A stretch of 12,749 nucleotides of DNA. It comes from Promethearchaeota archaeon (GTDB lineage: Archaea; Asgardarchaeota; Lokiarchaeia; Sigyniarchaeales; SOKP01). This document shows, one piece after another, positions 1 through 6,199 of the stretch (the stretch's first letter is position 1; the number at the start of each line of letters is the position of its first letter). Under the pieces are notes generated by a model. It was given only the letters and a program-made list of their open reading frames with translations. It searched no databases and was not told the origin of the DNA. The position numbers and the translations under genes were made by a program. Location of the stretch: contig JAGXNU010000035.1 in NCBI GenBank assembly GCA_019894815.1, positions 1 to 12,749 on the forward strand. The letters are read 5' to 3'.

Positions 1-909
1 CCCATAACCACGGTTCCAATTTATCAAGCCAGCATTGAAGCAGATTCTATTTCAAATATTCCAGAAAATTTAATTTTCAAAGTAATTGAAAAACAAATAA
101 AAGATGGAATTAGTTCAATCGTAATACATGCTGCTTTTAATCTCGAAACTCTGAATAGAATGAAAGGAAAAAGAATCATGGGAATAGTTTCTAAAGGAGG
201 GAGTCTAACAGCGTCTGTAATGAAATCTAATGAGATTGAAAATCCTTTTGAGAAAAATTTTGATTACCTTCTTGAAATGGTTAAAGAACACGATATTGTA
301 ATAAATTTAGGTAATGCAATGAGAAGTGGATGTATTCACGATAGAGTTGATGATTTCCAACTCTCGGAAATAAAAACAAATAATAAATTAGCAAAAAAGG
401 CAAATAAAGTTGGTATCCAAGTAATTTTAGAAAGTTTGGGAGGTCACATAAACGCTAATGATATAATAAGATGGGTAAAACTACATAAAAAGTTAACCAA
501 AAACCGACCGTTATTTGTTTCAGGTCCACTCCCAATAGACACAGCTACTGGTTATGATCACATTGCCGCTACGGTGGGAGGGGCATTTGCTTCTGGTTTT
601 GGCGCCGATTATATTTGTGCAATCACACCAGCGGAGCATCTTAGTCTACCTACTCTTGATGATATTAAAGAAGGATTAATAGCATGTAAAATTGCTGCTC
701 ATGTAGGTGATTCCATGAAATTTGGGTTGAACCATCTCTTTAATAATGATTTAGAGTTATCAAAGAACCGCTTTTTAAAAAACTGGAAAAAACAATTTGA
801 ATACTCTATAGATCCCGACGAGCCTAAAAAGAGACATTTAACAAATGATGCGATGTGTAGCATGTGTGGAAATCATTGCGCGTTGTCAATATCAAAAATG
901 ATTTTATAA
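1..909 (+). CDS. ThiC-superfamily radical SAM enzyme, 5'-truncated by the window edge
   Basis: The reading frame is open from base 1; the ATG at 160 is internal, because homology continues upstream of it (TTVPIYQA, then VIHAAFN, where ThiC has TVPIYQA and TIHAGV). Further ThiC landmarks are GIVSKGGS, GYDHIAATVGGA, TPAEHLSLPT and a C-terminal cysteine motif for the radical SAM 4Fe-4S cluster. ThiC converts aminoimidazole ribotide to the hydroxymethylpyrimidine phosphate of thiamine; its paralogue BzaF/HbiS makes 5-hydroxybenzimidazole for the lower ligand of B12 from the same substrate. Several core motifs differ from textbook ThiC: GNAMRSG replaces GDGLRPG, ESLGGHIN replaces EGPGHVP, and the cysteine codons at 856, 865 and 877 give CX2CX3C, whereas E. 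coli ThiC has CX2CX4C. I am sure of the superfamily but not of the product, so no symbol is given. It converges on the crotonase gene with a 15-bp gap. Confidence 0.88.
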   Translation, partial: PITTVPIYQASIEADSISNIPENLIFKVIEKQIKDGISSIVIHAAFNLETLNRMKGKRIMGIVSKGGSLTASVMKSNEIENPFEKNFDYLLEMVKEHDIVINLGNAMRSGCIHDRVDDFQLSEIKTNNKLAKKANKVGIQVILESLGGHINANDIIRWVKLHKKLTKNRPLFVSGPLPIDTATGYDHIAATVGGAFASGFGADYICAITPAEHLSLPTLDDIKEGLIACKIAAHVGDSMKFGLNHLFNNDLELSKNRFLKNWKKQFEYSIDPDEPKKRHLTNDAMCSMCGNHCALSISKMIL

Positions 910-924
910 TCCTCCCTGTTACCT

Positions 925-1695
925 CTATAATTTTCTACTTAAGAAAGATTTTAATCTTTTTTTTGGTTCTCCTGAGTCAAAACATTCTTGAAAAGCTTCA
1001 CCTTCCATTTGAAATCCTCGTGAGTTATTGTATGTTCCCAATTGAATTAAGTGCTTACAGAGTGCTATGGCTTTACCAGAATTTTGGATTATCAGTCCGG
1101 CTATTTCTTTAACTTTATCGTCAAGTTCTGCTAAAGGTACTACTTCATTGACCAAACCAATTTTTAAAGCCTCTTGAGCATTAATGACCTTTGAAGTATA
1201 TATGATTTCTCTGGCTTTTAAAGGACCAACCAAACGTACTAATCTTTGAGTTGCTCCCGCAGCGGGAGTCATCCCCCATTTGGTTTCAACCTGCCCGAAT
1301 TTTGCGTTGTCAGCAGCAATTATGAGATCTGCACATAACATTAATTCAAATCCAGCAGTAAGATTCAAGCCCCTTATTGAAGCTATCACGGGGATCGAAA
1401 GGTTTTCAAATTTACTGAAAATATTCTGTAAATTTCTGGTCATATCTTTGGCTTTAGTCTCATCTAGAGTGACTAACCATTTAATATCAAGCCCAACAGT
1501 AAAAATATCTTCCAGCACAGTTGTAACTACTAAAACACGAATAGTGTTTAGGTTTTTTCCAATATCTTCGTCTAAAATTTGATCTAGTTCCCTAACAACA
1601 TCAAGATCAAAAGCATTTTTCTTATTAGGATTATTTAAGTAAAGCCAAAAGATCTTATCTTCGAGTTTGGTTATCCAGAATTTATAATTGTTCAT
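925..1695 (-). CDS. Enoyl-CoA hydratase/isomerase (crotonase) family protein
   Basis: This 256-residue protein has the normal length for a single-domain crotonase. Members bind acyl-CoA and stabilise a thioester enolate; hydratases add water to 2-enoyl-CoA in beta-oxidation. Visible landmarks are NNPNKKNAFD (residues 21-30), the first oxyanion-hole region FTVGLDIK (65-72), IPVIASIRG (101-109), and TAGFELMLCAD (113-123) followed by FGQVETKWGMTPAAGATQRL (133-152). Glu117 and Glu137 align with the two catalytic glutamates of rat mitochondrial hydratase (Glu144 and Glu164), so hydratase activity is chemically possible. The VGLD form of the first motif also occurs in dienoyl-CoA isomerases, so the exact reaction is open. 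The ATG at 1695 is the natural start. The gene diverges from the acetyltransferase at 1813 across about 117 bp and lies near an acyl-CoA synthetase subunit and a CoA-transferase remnant, which suggests organic-acid or fatty-acid CoA metabolism. Confidence 0.9.
   Translation of the reverse strand: MNNYKFWITKLEDKIFWLYLNNPNKKNAFDLDVVRELDQILDEDIGKNLNTIRVLVVTTVLEDIFTVGLDIKWLVTLDETKAKDMTRNLQNIFSKFENLSIPVIASIRGLNLTAGFELMLCADLIIAADNAKFGQVETKWGMTPAAGATQRLVRLVGPLKAREIIYTSKVINAQEALKIGLVNEVVPLAELDDKVKEIAGLIIQNSGKAIALCKHLIQLGTYNNSRGFQMEGEAFQECFDSGEPKKRLKSFLSRKL
957..964 (+). terminator. U8 tract downstream of the ThiC-family gene
   Basis: Eight consecutive T lie about 48 bp after the stop codon at 909, inside the 3' end of the convergent crotonase gene. 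Archaeal intrinsic termination needs only a U-rich tract, so this is a plausible 3' end for the plus-strand transcript. It is also coding sequence (lysines of the crotonase tail), so it could be incidental. Confidence 0.35.
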
Positions 1696-1751
1696 TTTCT
1701 TTAGATATTTAATTTAGATGTTAATTAGTTACTAATGTTGAATATTTATTG

Positions 1752-1764
1752 AAACTTAATATTT
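1752..1764 (+). promoter_or_regulatory. Probable TATA box for the acetyltransferase
   Basis: The AT-rich element AAACTTAATATTT lies about 50-60 bp upstream of the TTG starts. A start site about 25 nt downstream would leave a 5' leader of about 20-30 nt that includes the Shine-Dalgarno-like sequence. It was recognised by eye and similar AT-rich stretches are common here. Confidence 0.3.
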
Positions 1765-1798
1765 GTTTAAGGATTATTTCATATAATACATGGATTAC

Positions 1799-1804
1799 AA
1801 AGGT
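1799..1804 (+). promoter_or_regulatory. Shine-Dalgarno-like AAAGGT that decides a TTG start
   Basis: AAAGGT sits 8 nt upstream of the TTG at 1813 but only 2 nt upstream of the in-frame TTG at 1807. The spacing therefore favours 1813 as start of the acetyltransferase. An out-of-frame mini-ORF beginning ATG at 1790 ends with TGA at 1808-1810, overlapping the first TTG. Confidence 0.5.
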
Positions 1805-1812
1805 AATTGAAA

Positions 1813-2658
1813 TTGAGTTATATAGAAAAGGAATTTGATTCGGTCAAGAGTACAATAAAGCCAAATACCGTGGATTCACTTAAAAAAGATTTTATCTCTC
1901 TGGGGTTAAAAGAAGGGAGTATAATCATCGTGCACAGCTCATTAAGCAGAATTGGATGGACAGTTGGAGGTCAAGTTGCTGTAATTGACTCATTAATGGA
2001 TGTTATTACTCCAAAAGGCACTCTTATAATGCCTACTTTCTCATCAGGGAATTCTGAACCATCAGAATGGCAACACCCTCCAGTTCCAGAGGAATGGTGG
2101 TCAACTATTCGAGATAATATTCCCGCATTTCATCCTGATAAAATTCCTACAAGAGGTATGGGAACCATTTCAGAAACATTTAGAAAATACCCAAATGTGA
2201 TTCGAAGTAATCATCCAACAACCTCTTTTGCTGCATGGGGAAAACTCGCAAAAAAAATCGTCATGAATCATCCATTGGAGCATGATCTCGGTAAAAGCTC
2301 ACCATTAGGGAAAATATATGATTTAAACGGTCAAATTTTATTATTAGGGGTTCCACACTTAAATAACAGTTCATTACATCTTGCAGAATATTTATGTGAA
2401 TATCCTGGAAAAAAATTTGTCGAAATCGGATCAGCAATTTATGTAAATAAAAAGAGAAAATGGGTAATATGGAAAGAATTGGATAATATTAGTGATGATT
2501 TTGATGATATTGGACGTGATTATGAAGAATCGATTAATTATCACCCTCAAAAAGTAGGACAAGCTGAAGCTCGATTATTATCTCAAAGGGATATGGTTGA
2601 TTTTGCTGTTAAGTGGATGATGAAAAACAGAACAGAAGGAAAAAATAACGAAGATTAA
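1813..2658 (+). CDS. Aminoglycoside N3-acetyltransferase (AAC(3))-family protein
   Basis: The protein is about 281 residues, the usual size for the AAC(3)/YokD family (Pfam Antibiotic_NAT). Counting from TTG at 1813, the family signatures run in order: VHSSLSRIGWTVGG (from 41), the glycine-containing turn TPKGTLIMPTFS (66-77), NHPTTSFAAWG (133-143), SPLGKIYDLNGQILLLGV (163-180), and SLHLAE (187-192) with the conserved His and Glu of the acetyl-transfer site. Known members move acetyl from acetyl-CoA to an amino group, for example N3 of aminoglycosides. In an archaeon, whose ribosome is largely insensitive to these drugs, a housekeeping amine substrate is more likely; this is inference. TTG at 1807 is an alternative start, and no in-frame ATG exists near the N terminus. 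It converges on the acyl-CoA synthetase gene, and the two TAA stops overlap within one TTAA. Confidence 0.88.
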   Translation: MSYIEKEFDSVKSTIKPNTVDSLKKDFISLGLKEGSIIIVHSSLSRIGWTVGGQVAVIDSLMDVITPKGTLIMPTFSSGNSEPSEWQHPPVPEEWWSTIRDNIPAFHPDKIPTRGMGTISETFRKYPNVIRSNHPTTSFAAWGKLAKKIVMNHPLEHDLGKSSPLGKIYDLNGQILLLGVPHLNNSSLHLAEYLCEYPGKKFVEIGSAIYVNKKRKWVIWKELDNISDDFDDIGRDYEESINYHPQKVGQAEARLLSQRDMVDFAVKWMMKNRTEGKNNED

Positions 2659-4136
2659 CGTCTTTTTAATTTAAAATCCATGTATTCACATACTTTAGCC
2701 AAGGCATTAACGGGGCGATCCCAGAATTTAAAAAGTATAGCTCCGTTATTGCGTATCCTCTTAGACCATGGACTATCATATCTCATTGGACTCACGTACA
2801 ATATAGGAACGGAATATTTTTCTGAATTTTTTAATGTTGGCTGTAACAATTTTTCAGCTAAATCATCTTGTTTTTCGTCAGACAAGTGAGGAAATTCAGC
2901 ATGTCGTGCAATTTCAGCATTTTTAAGATAATCATCCATGACATCTTGGAATCCAACAACACCATACTGAATTATGGCATCCACTTCTCCGGATTTCATT
3001 AACAATTCAGGCAAAGTAATATAAAAATATGGAAGATTCATATCAAAAGTACAATCTACGGGGTTTTTATAACTCGCGGTTGATGGTAGCATCTTTTTTA
3101 ATTGGTTTTGCAAGTCTTCAGAAAATTCGGGTATACTTAATCCATGTATTTCAGCATTATTTGCGACCATGGCCCCGGGACCGCCGGAATTTGTAATGAT
3201 TCCGATTCTTTTGCCTTTGGGTAGCGGAGCTCTTAATAATACTAATGCAATATCTAAAAATTCTTGAACATAATTAGTTCTGATTATTCCCGTTTCTTTA
3301 AAAACAGCATCATAAATTCTTGAATTCCCTCCGAGAGAACCAGTATGGCTTTTTAGAGCCCTATTACCTGCTTCTGAACCACCAACATATATAGCTATAA
3401 TTGGTTTGCTAGGAGTAATTTTTTTAGCGAGTTCTAAGAATTTTTTGCCCCGCTTAAGTTCTTCGATATATAATCCAATAACCTCAGTATTATCGTCTTC
3501 TTTATAATATTCTAAACAATCAACAATATCAATATTTGCTTCATTTCCTACAGAGAGGCTCTTGCTTAAACCCAAATCAATATCATCTGGACTAAACCAA
3601 ATGTGTGAACTTAAAGTTCCGGATTGAGATGCAATTGAGAATTTATCTTTCCTAATTTGTTCCCATATTGCTATATTGAAAGCACTATCTCCATTCTCAG
3701 GCTGATACCAATTGTTAAATACACCCAAACAATTTGGACCAATAAATCTCATTCCATATTGGTTTGCAATTGAATTAATTTGTTCTGTAAGATTATTTTC
3801 TCCATCTCCAACTAATTCACGAAATCCCCCAGAGATTAGAATGATTTTTTTTGTTCCTTTTTCACCTATTTCTTTAAATATTTGGGGGACTATTTTTGAA
3901 GACAAGACAACTACAACGAGATCGGGAATTTCAGGGACATCTAAGATGGTTTTATAAGCTTTAAAACCCATTACAGATTCCATTTTTAGATGTATGGGAT
4001 AAACATTTCCATCATACTCTGATTTAATTAAGTTCATGATTTGAATAGCAGCCAGAGAGCCACCTTTATTATTGGCCCCATAAAATGCGACACTTTTTGG
4101 ATTCAAAAATCCGTGTAGGAAATGTTTTTCACTCAA
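2655..4136 (-). CDS. Acetyl/acyl-CoA synthetase (ADP-forming), alpha subunit
   Basis: This 493-residue protein matches the alpha subunit of archaeal NDP-forming acyl-CoA synthetases (ACD). ACD makes ATP from an acyl-CoA thioester through a phosphohistidine, conserving energy at the end of peptide or organic-acid fermentation. The N-terminal CoA-binding Rossmann domain opens with LNPKSVAFYGANNKGGS (11-27), followed by GPNCLGVFN (133-141), SQSGTLSSHI (170-179), VGNEANIDIVD (196-206) and the SHTGSLGG loop (263-270), in which His264 is the expected phosphorylated histidine. Glu225 in YIEELKRGK lies in the region of the conserved glutamate partner. A second flavodoxin-like domain starts near GIITNSGGPGAM (312-323). 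The ATP-grasp beta subunit, needed for activity, is neither fused nor in the window. The start is TTG; no in-frame ATG precedes it before a stop. The substrate acid cannot be read from the sequence. Confidence 0.88.
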   Translation of the reverse strand: MSEKHFLHGFLNPKSVAFYGANNKGGSLAAIQIMNLIKSEYDGNVYPIHLKMESVMGFKAYKTILDVPEIPDLVVVVLSSKIVPQIFKEIGEKGTKKIILISGGFRELVGDGENNLTEQINSIANQYGMRFIGPNCLGVFNNWYQPENGDSAFNIAIWEQIRKDKFSIASQSGTLSSHIWFSPDDIDLGLSKSLSVGNEANIDIVDCLEYYKEDDNTEVIGLYIEELKRGKKFLELAKKITPSKPIIAIYVGGSEAGNRALKSHTGSLGGNSRIYDAVFKETGIIRTNYVQEFLDIALVLLRAPLPKGKRIGIITNSGGPGAMVANNAEIHGLSIPEFSEDLQNQLKKMLPSTASYKNPVDCTFDMNLPYFYITLPELLMKSGEVDAIIQYGVVGFQDVMDDYLKNAEIARHAEFPHLSDEKQDDLAEKLLQPTLKNSEKYSVPILYVSPMRYDSPWSKRIRNNGAILFKFWDRPVNALAKVCEYMDFKLKRR

Positions 4137-4148
4137 GTATATCGACTC

Positions 4149-4162
4149 ATATTTTAAAATAT
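4149..4162 (-). promoter_or_regulatory. Palindromic TATA-like element of the acyl-CoA synthetase gene
   Basis: ATATTTTAAAATAT is a perfect 14-bp palindrome 13 bp upstream of the TTG start at 4136. If it is the TATA box, transcription would begin at or just inside the start codon, that is, a leaderless message. Short AT palindromes arise easily in DNA of this composition, so the call is modest. Confidence 0.3.
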
Positions 4163-4224
4163 AGGATCATTTTAAAAATGAACTTAATAAGAAAAATGAG
4201 CACGTAAACATTTTTTAGCAATGA

Positions 4225-4371
4225 ACTCCTCTTATCAAATTTTCCTCTTGTAAAGGGAGAATTGAAAAAATCGGTCCTGAATTTGGAGAAAACAATGAGG
4301 AAATATATTGTGATTTATTAGGTTACTCCCTTGATGATTTGAAGAGATGGAAGCGCAAGAAAATCATATGA
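4225..4371 (+). pseudogene. C-terminal remnant of a type III (CaiB/BaiF) CoA-transferase
   Basis: A 48-codon open stretch, preceded in frame by TGA and lacking any start, ends in TGA at 4369-4371. Its translation carries the C-terminal signature of family III CoA-transferases: TPLIKFSSCKGRI, then GPEFGENNEEIYCDLLGYSL and a lysine-rich tail ending KKII. The family norm is roughly PIKFSxTPGxI, PxLGEHNEEIYxxLLGYS and a final GxI. Intact members are about 400 residues and move CoA between carboxylic acids, so about 90% of the protein is missing. Upstream, in the same frame, TAG and TGA flank HVNIF and Q, which may be further decayed sequence back to about 4165. It lies just upstream of an intact small gene on the same strand and beside an acyl-CoA synthetase subunit, so it probably belonged to the same CoA-metabolism patch. 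It accounts for about half of the 310-bp gap between annotated genes; I see nothing else there except promoter elements. Confidence 0.72.
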
Positions 4372-4404
4372 GAAATAAGCTTAAGAGTGGGAAAAACTTA
4401 AAAA

Positions 4405-4413
4405 CTTATAAAT
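4405..4413 (+). promoter_or_regulatory. TATA box of the small acidic protein gene
   Basis: CTTATAAAT matches the archaeal TATA consensus, with a purine-rich BRE-like stretch (GGGAAAAAC, 4389-4397) just upstream. A start site about 25 nt downstream (about 4435) leaves a leader of about 10 nt before the ATG at 4447. Confidence 0.5.
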
Positions 4414-4446
4414 TAATTTTATCACTAAACAAATTGGTAATTAAAA

Positions 4447-4731
4447 ATGGAAGAAGAAAAAAAGGATAATTTTCTCGATTCGCTAAATGATAAATTTCTT
4501 GATTTCGTAGGAAATGCGTTTGGAGATTCGGGTCGTGAATTCATAGAAGAAACAGGGGAAAAACTCAAAGATTTCTCATCTACATCCATTAAAAAATTTA
4601 TGGAATTCTCGGATTCAATATTAGATAACTTAAAACTCACTGACAATGAACAAGTCATGAAAGCAAGAGATTCAGTTGAAGACATGTTGAAATCGGCTGG
4701 TTTAATTGAAGAAGATGAAGATGAGTTTTAG
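4447..4731 (+). CDS. Small acidic, helix-rich hypothetical protein
   Basis: I do not recognise a family for this 94-residue protein. It is very rich in Asp, Glu, Lys and Phe, has no cysteine, no signal peptide and no membrane segment, and ends in the acid cluster EEDEDEF. Phe, Leu and Ile recur every three to four residues (FLDSLNDKFLDFVGNAF, then FIEETGEKLKDF and KKFMEFSDSILDNLKL), as in a string of amphipathic helices. Such a protein could be an adaptor, a membrane-surface binder or a helical bundle; none of these is shown. It has a good TATA box, a short leader and T-rich sequence after the stop, so it looks like a real single-gene unit. The frame of 86 codons on the opposite strand is a shadow. 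The nearest plus-strand sequence upstream is the dead CoA-transferase fragment, which gives no functional clue. Confidence 0.7.
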   Translation: MEEEKKDNFLDSLNDKFLDFVGNAFGDSGREFIEETGEKLKDFSSTSIKKFMEFSDSILDNLKLTDNEQVMKARDSVEDMLKSAGLIEEDEDEF

Positions 4732-4746
4732 AAATCTTAATAATTA

Positions 4747-4773
4747 GTTTTTATTTTAAATCTCTTATTTTTG
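4747..4773 (+). terminator. T-rich terminator after the small acidic protein
   Basis: Two T5 tracts and a T4 tract (AGTTTTTATTTT, then TTATTTTT) follow the stop codon at 4731, in the short gap before the convergent minus-strand gene. This is the pattern of archaeal U-tract termination. Confidence 0.45.
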
Positions 4774-4784
4774 TGCATTATAAG

Positions 4785-5267
4785 CTATAGATAAGGACGA
4801 TCTTTAATTTTTTTTCGCGCGTCAAATTTTTTTGCTCGTAAATTCCAAAATAAATTAACCATTTTGGTATAAAGGCTATAAGGCATGAATTTTTTTCCTA
4901 CCAGTTCTATAGCTTCTTCTGGAATCATTTCTCCTTTAGTTAAAGCGGCAGCGGCAATATCAAATCCTTTTATAACATTTCTCACCATCCCACCGCGTTC
5001 TTCCAAGGTTTTACGACCAAAAGCACTGCCCATACCAAGTGTTAAAGCCCCTTTCCATTCAAATCCAACATCTCTTGCGAATATCTTACAAATCGCTGCT
5101 GCGACAACATTATGTTGCGTCTCTGGAAAACCGCAGTTAATTATTACTGCGATCGCCTGTCTTTTTGAAGTTTTCAACGGTTTTCTATGGTCCCGTATTA
5201 ATTCCAGCGCTTTAATAACTCCTGCAGGTAAACATAATTTCTTGGAAAAGAATGAAAATTTGGTCAA
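4785..5267 (-). pseudogene. N-terminally truncated flavodoxin-fold NAD(P)H-dependent oxidoreductase remnant
   Basis: The 160 residues match the C-terminal two-thirds of flavodoxin-like NADPH-dependent FMN reductase-type proteins common in anaerobes: LPAGVIKALELI (13-24), VIINCGFPETQHN (41-53), IFARDVGFEWKGALTLGMGS (62-81), and a tail with RAKKFDARKKIKDRPYL. Full members begin with a P-loop-like FMN phosphate site (GSPR..S) and a PLYVD segment before LPA; here those roughly 80-90 residues are missing, and the first dozen codons (TKFSFFSKKLC) look like a frayed version of the segment before LPA. The only start is TTG at 5267, two codons after an in-frame TAA, without a convincing ribosome binding site. 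The fragment probably cannot hold FMN in the usual way. The alternative is a short accessory protein that has kept only this half; the otherwise uninterrupted frame leaves that open. A C2H2 microprotein gene occupies the DNA where the N terminus should be. Confidence 0.65.
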
Positions 5268-5292
5268 AAATTAGCAATTGAAAATAATTTAA

Positions 5293-5308
5293 TATAGTTT
5301 AAACTATA
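5293..5308. repeat. 16-bp perfect palindrome at the 3' end of the C2H2 gene
   Basis: TATAGTTTAAACTATA equals its own reverse complement. It contains the TAG stop of the C2H2 gene (5304-5306) and lies about 25 bp upstream of the truncated reductase frame. It could be a regulatory site, a short hairpin at a transcript end, or a relic of the event that removed the reductase N terminus. Confidence 0.5.
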
Positions 5309-5549
5309 AGGCTTTTGCATTCTTTAAAAAAGATTTGATCTCATCCGGAGTAGCGTTGAATAATTCAGAGATTACTGTAATAGAAATGGTTTCGTCCATT
5401 CCAGCACCCTTATAATCCTTGTAAAGCTGCACCCAAGTCTCTTTTTGAGCATACCGCTCAGAGTGTTCCTTTTGAACGTGTTTCCAGTACGGCTTTTTTA
5501 ATTCAACTCCACAGTAAGGACAAAATCTGGATTCAGTATCATCTGGCAT
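5304..5549 (-). CDS. C2H2-type zinc-finger microprotein
   Basis: From ATG at 5549 the protein has 81 residues; GTG at 5561 would add four. A CX2CX10HX4H finger (Cys10, Cys13, His24, His29 from the ATG) sits in FCPYCGVELKKPYWKHVQKEH, with the hydrophobic spacing of a classical zinc finger. The rest is helical, and its end (SELFNATPDEIKSFLKNAK) resembles a short helix-turn-helix segment. Single-finger proteins of this kind occur in archaea and may bind DNA, RNA or protein; this one's target is unknown. ATG at 5549 is preferred because an AT-rich TATA-like stretch (about 5562-5580) lies at the spacing expected for a leaderless message from it. The gene runs in the same direction as the redox genes at 5682-6718 but is separated by more than 130 bp. 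Confidence 0.72.
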   Translation of the reverse strand: MPDDTESRFCPYCGVELKKPYWKHVQKEHSERYAQKETWVQLYKDYKGAGMDETISITVISELFNATPDEIKSFLKNAKAL

Positions 5550-5681
5550 AAAATTAAACACTTATATTATAATTAATTTATTTCGGAATAATAGTATTAA
5601 GATATTTATTCTTTAAAAATTTTTAATTTCCAAAAATAATTTAGATATTATTTCTGGACTCTTGATTTTGATTCTACTGAA

Positions 5682-6194
5682 TTACCACTTTCTTTTTAAA
5701 TCCTTTCTTGTGAGTTTTCTAACGTGATCTACAGCCCAAATCACAAATATATTACACTTACTTTCCCAGGTCCCACTTTTGCTATATTCCGTAAATCCTG
5801 CAGGAGTACTGAAATCGTATCCACACAATTTCGAACACACGACCGAACCGAATTCCTCTTCAAAATCAGTGCAATATTTTGATGCCTTTAAATATGCTAT
5901 GGCCATTTGCTCGTCATCCATTTTTTTATCCCCGCCCATTATTACTCCAATTGCAGCACAAGCTCCTGTAACAGCCCCACAAGCCCCTTGCCATCCATTT
6001 TTTGCTTTATAACCACCAAAACCACCTGCTAATGGCATCGCAAGGTTATGAAACATGTAAGAATCTACCCCTAAAACATCTAAAATGTTGGTCAAGGTTA
6101 ATTCACAGCAATTGACCCCTTTTCTCATTTTGGGAAGGACTTTCTTTAAATTTTCAATTTTTTCATCAAATTTGTTATTAATATCATTTTCCAT
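5682..6194 (-). CDS. CGAxxG-motif (C_GCAxxG_C_C family) putative redox protein, copy 2
   Basis: This 170-residue protein belongs to the C_GCAxxG_C_C family (TIGR01909/PF09719), small putative redox-active proteins with four conserved cysteines and a CGAxxG motif. Here the pieces are NCCEL (Cys29/30), MPLAGGFGG (53-61), ACGAVTGACAAIG (71-83, CGAxxG at 72-77), YC (108), CSKLC (120/124) and a late Cys147. Cysteines at 30, 72, 108-124 and 147 could bind a metal or cycle between thiol and disulfide; the biochemistry of the family is not established to my knowledge. There is no signal peptide, and the glycine-rich stretch around 70-88 is mildly hydrophobic but too short and polar for a clear membrane segment. 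The ATG lies 5 nt after the stop of the upstream paralogue, so both are almost certainly one transcript. Confidence 0.85.
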   Translation of the reverse strand: MENDINNKFDEKIENLKKVLPKMRKGVNCCELTLTNILDVLGVDSYMFHNLAMPLAGGFGGYKAKNGWQGACGAVTGACAAIGVIMGGDKKMDDEQMAIAYLKASKYCTDFEEEFGSVVCSKLCGYDFSTPAGFTEYSKSGTWESKCNIFVIWAVDHVRKLTRKDLKRKW

Positions 6195-6199
6195 TTAGT

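Noticed and set aside
864..1112. Plus-strand frame of 82 codons between the ThiC-family gene and the crotonase
   Set aside because: It overlaps the cysteine-motif end of the ThiC-family gene and the antisense of the crotonase C terminus; its low-complexity hydrophobic product has no family features.
4425..4685. Minus-strand frame of 86 codons opposite the small acidic protein
   Set aside because: It is serine-rich, the usual antisense shadow of an acidic Lys/Glu protein, and the plus-strand frame has the promoter.
4885..5274. Plus-strand frame of 129 codons opposite the reductase remnant
   Set aside because: The minus strand shows clear flavodoxin-family motifs and the plus-strand product shows none.
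5613..5626. 14-bp palindrome TTAAAAATTTTTAA upstream of the C2H2 gene
   Set aside because: It is made of A and T only, in very AT-rich intergenic DNA, where such symmetry is expected by chance.
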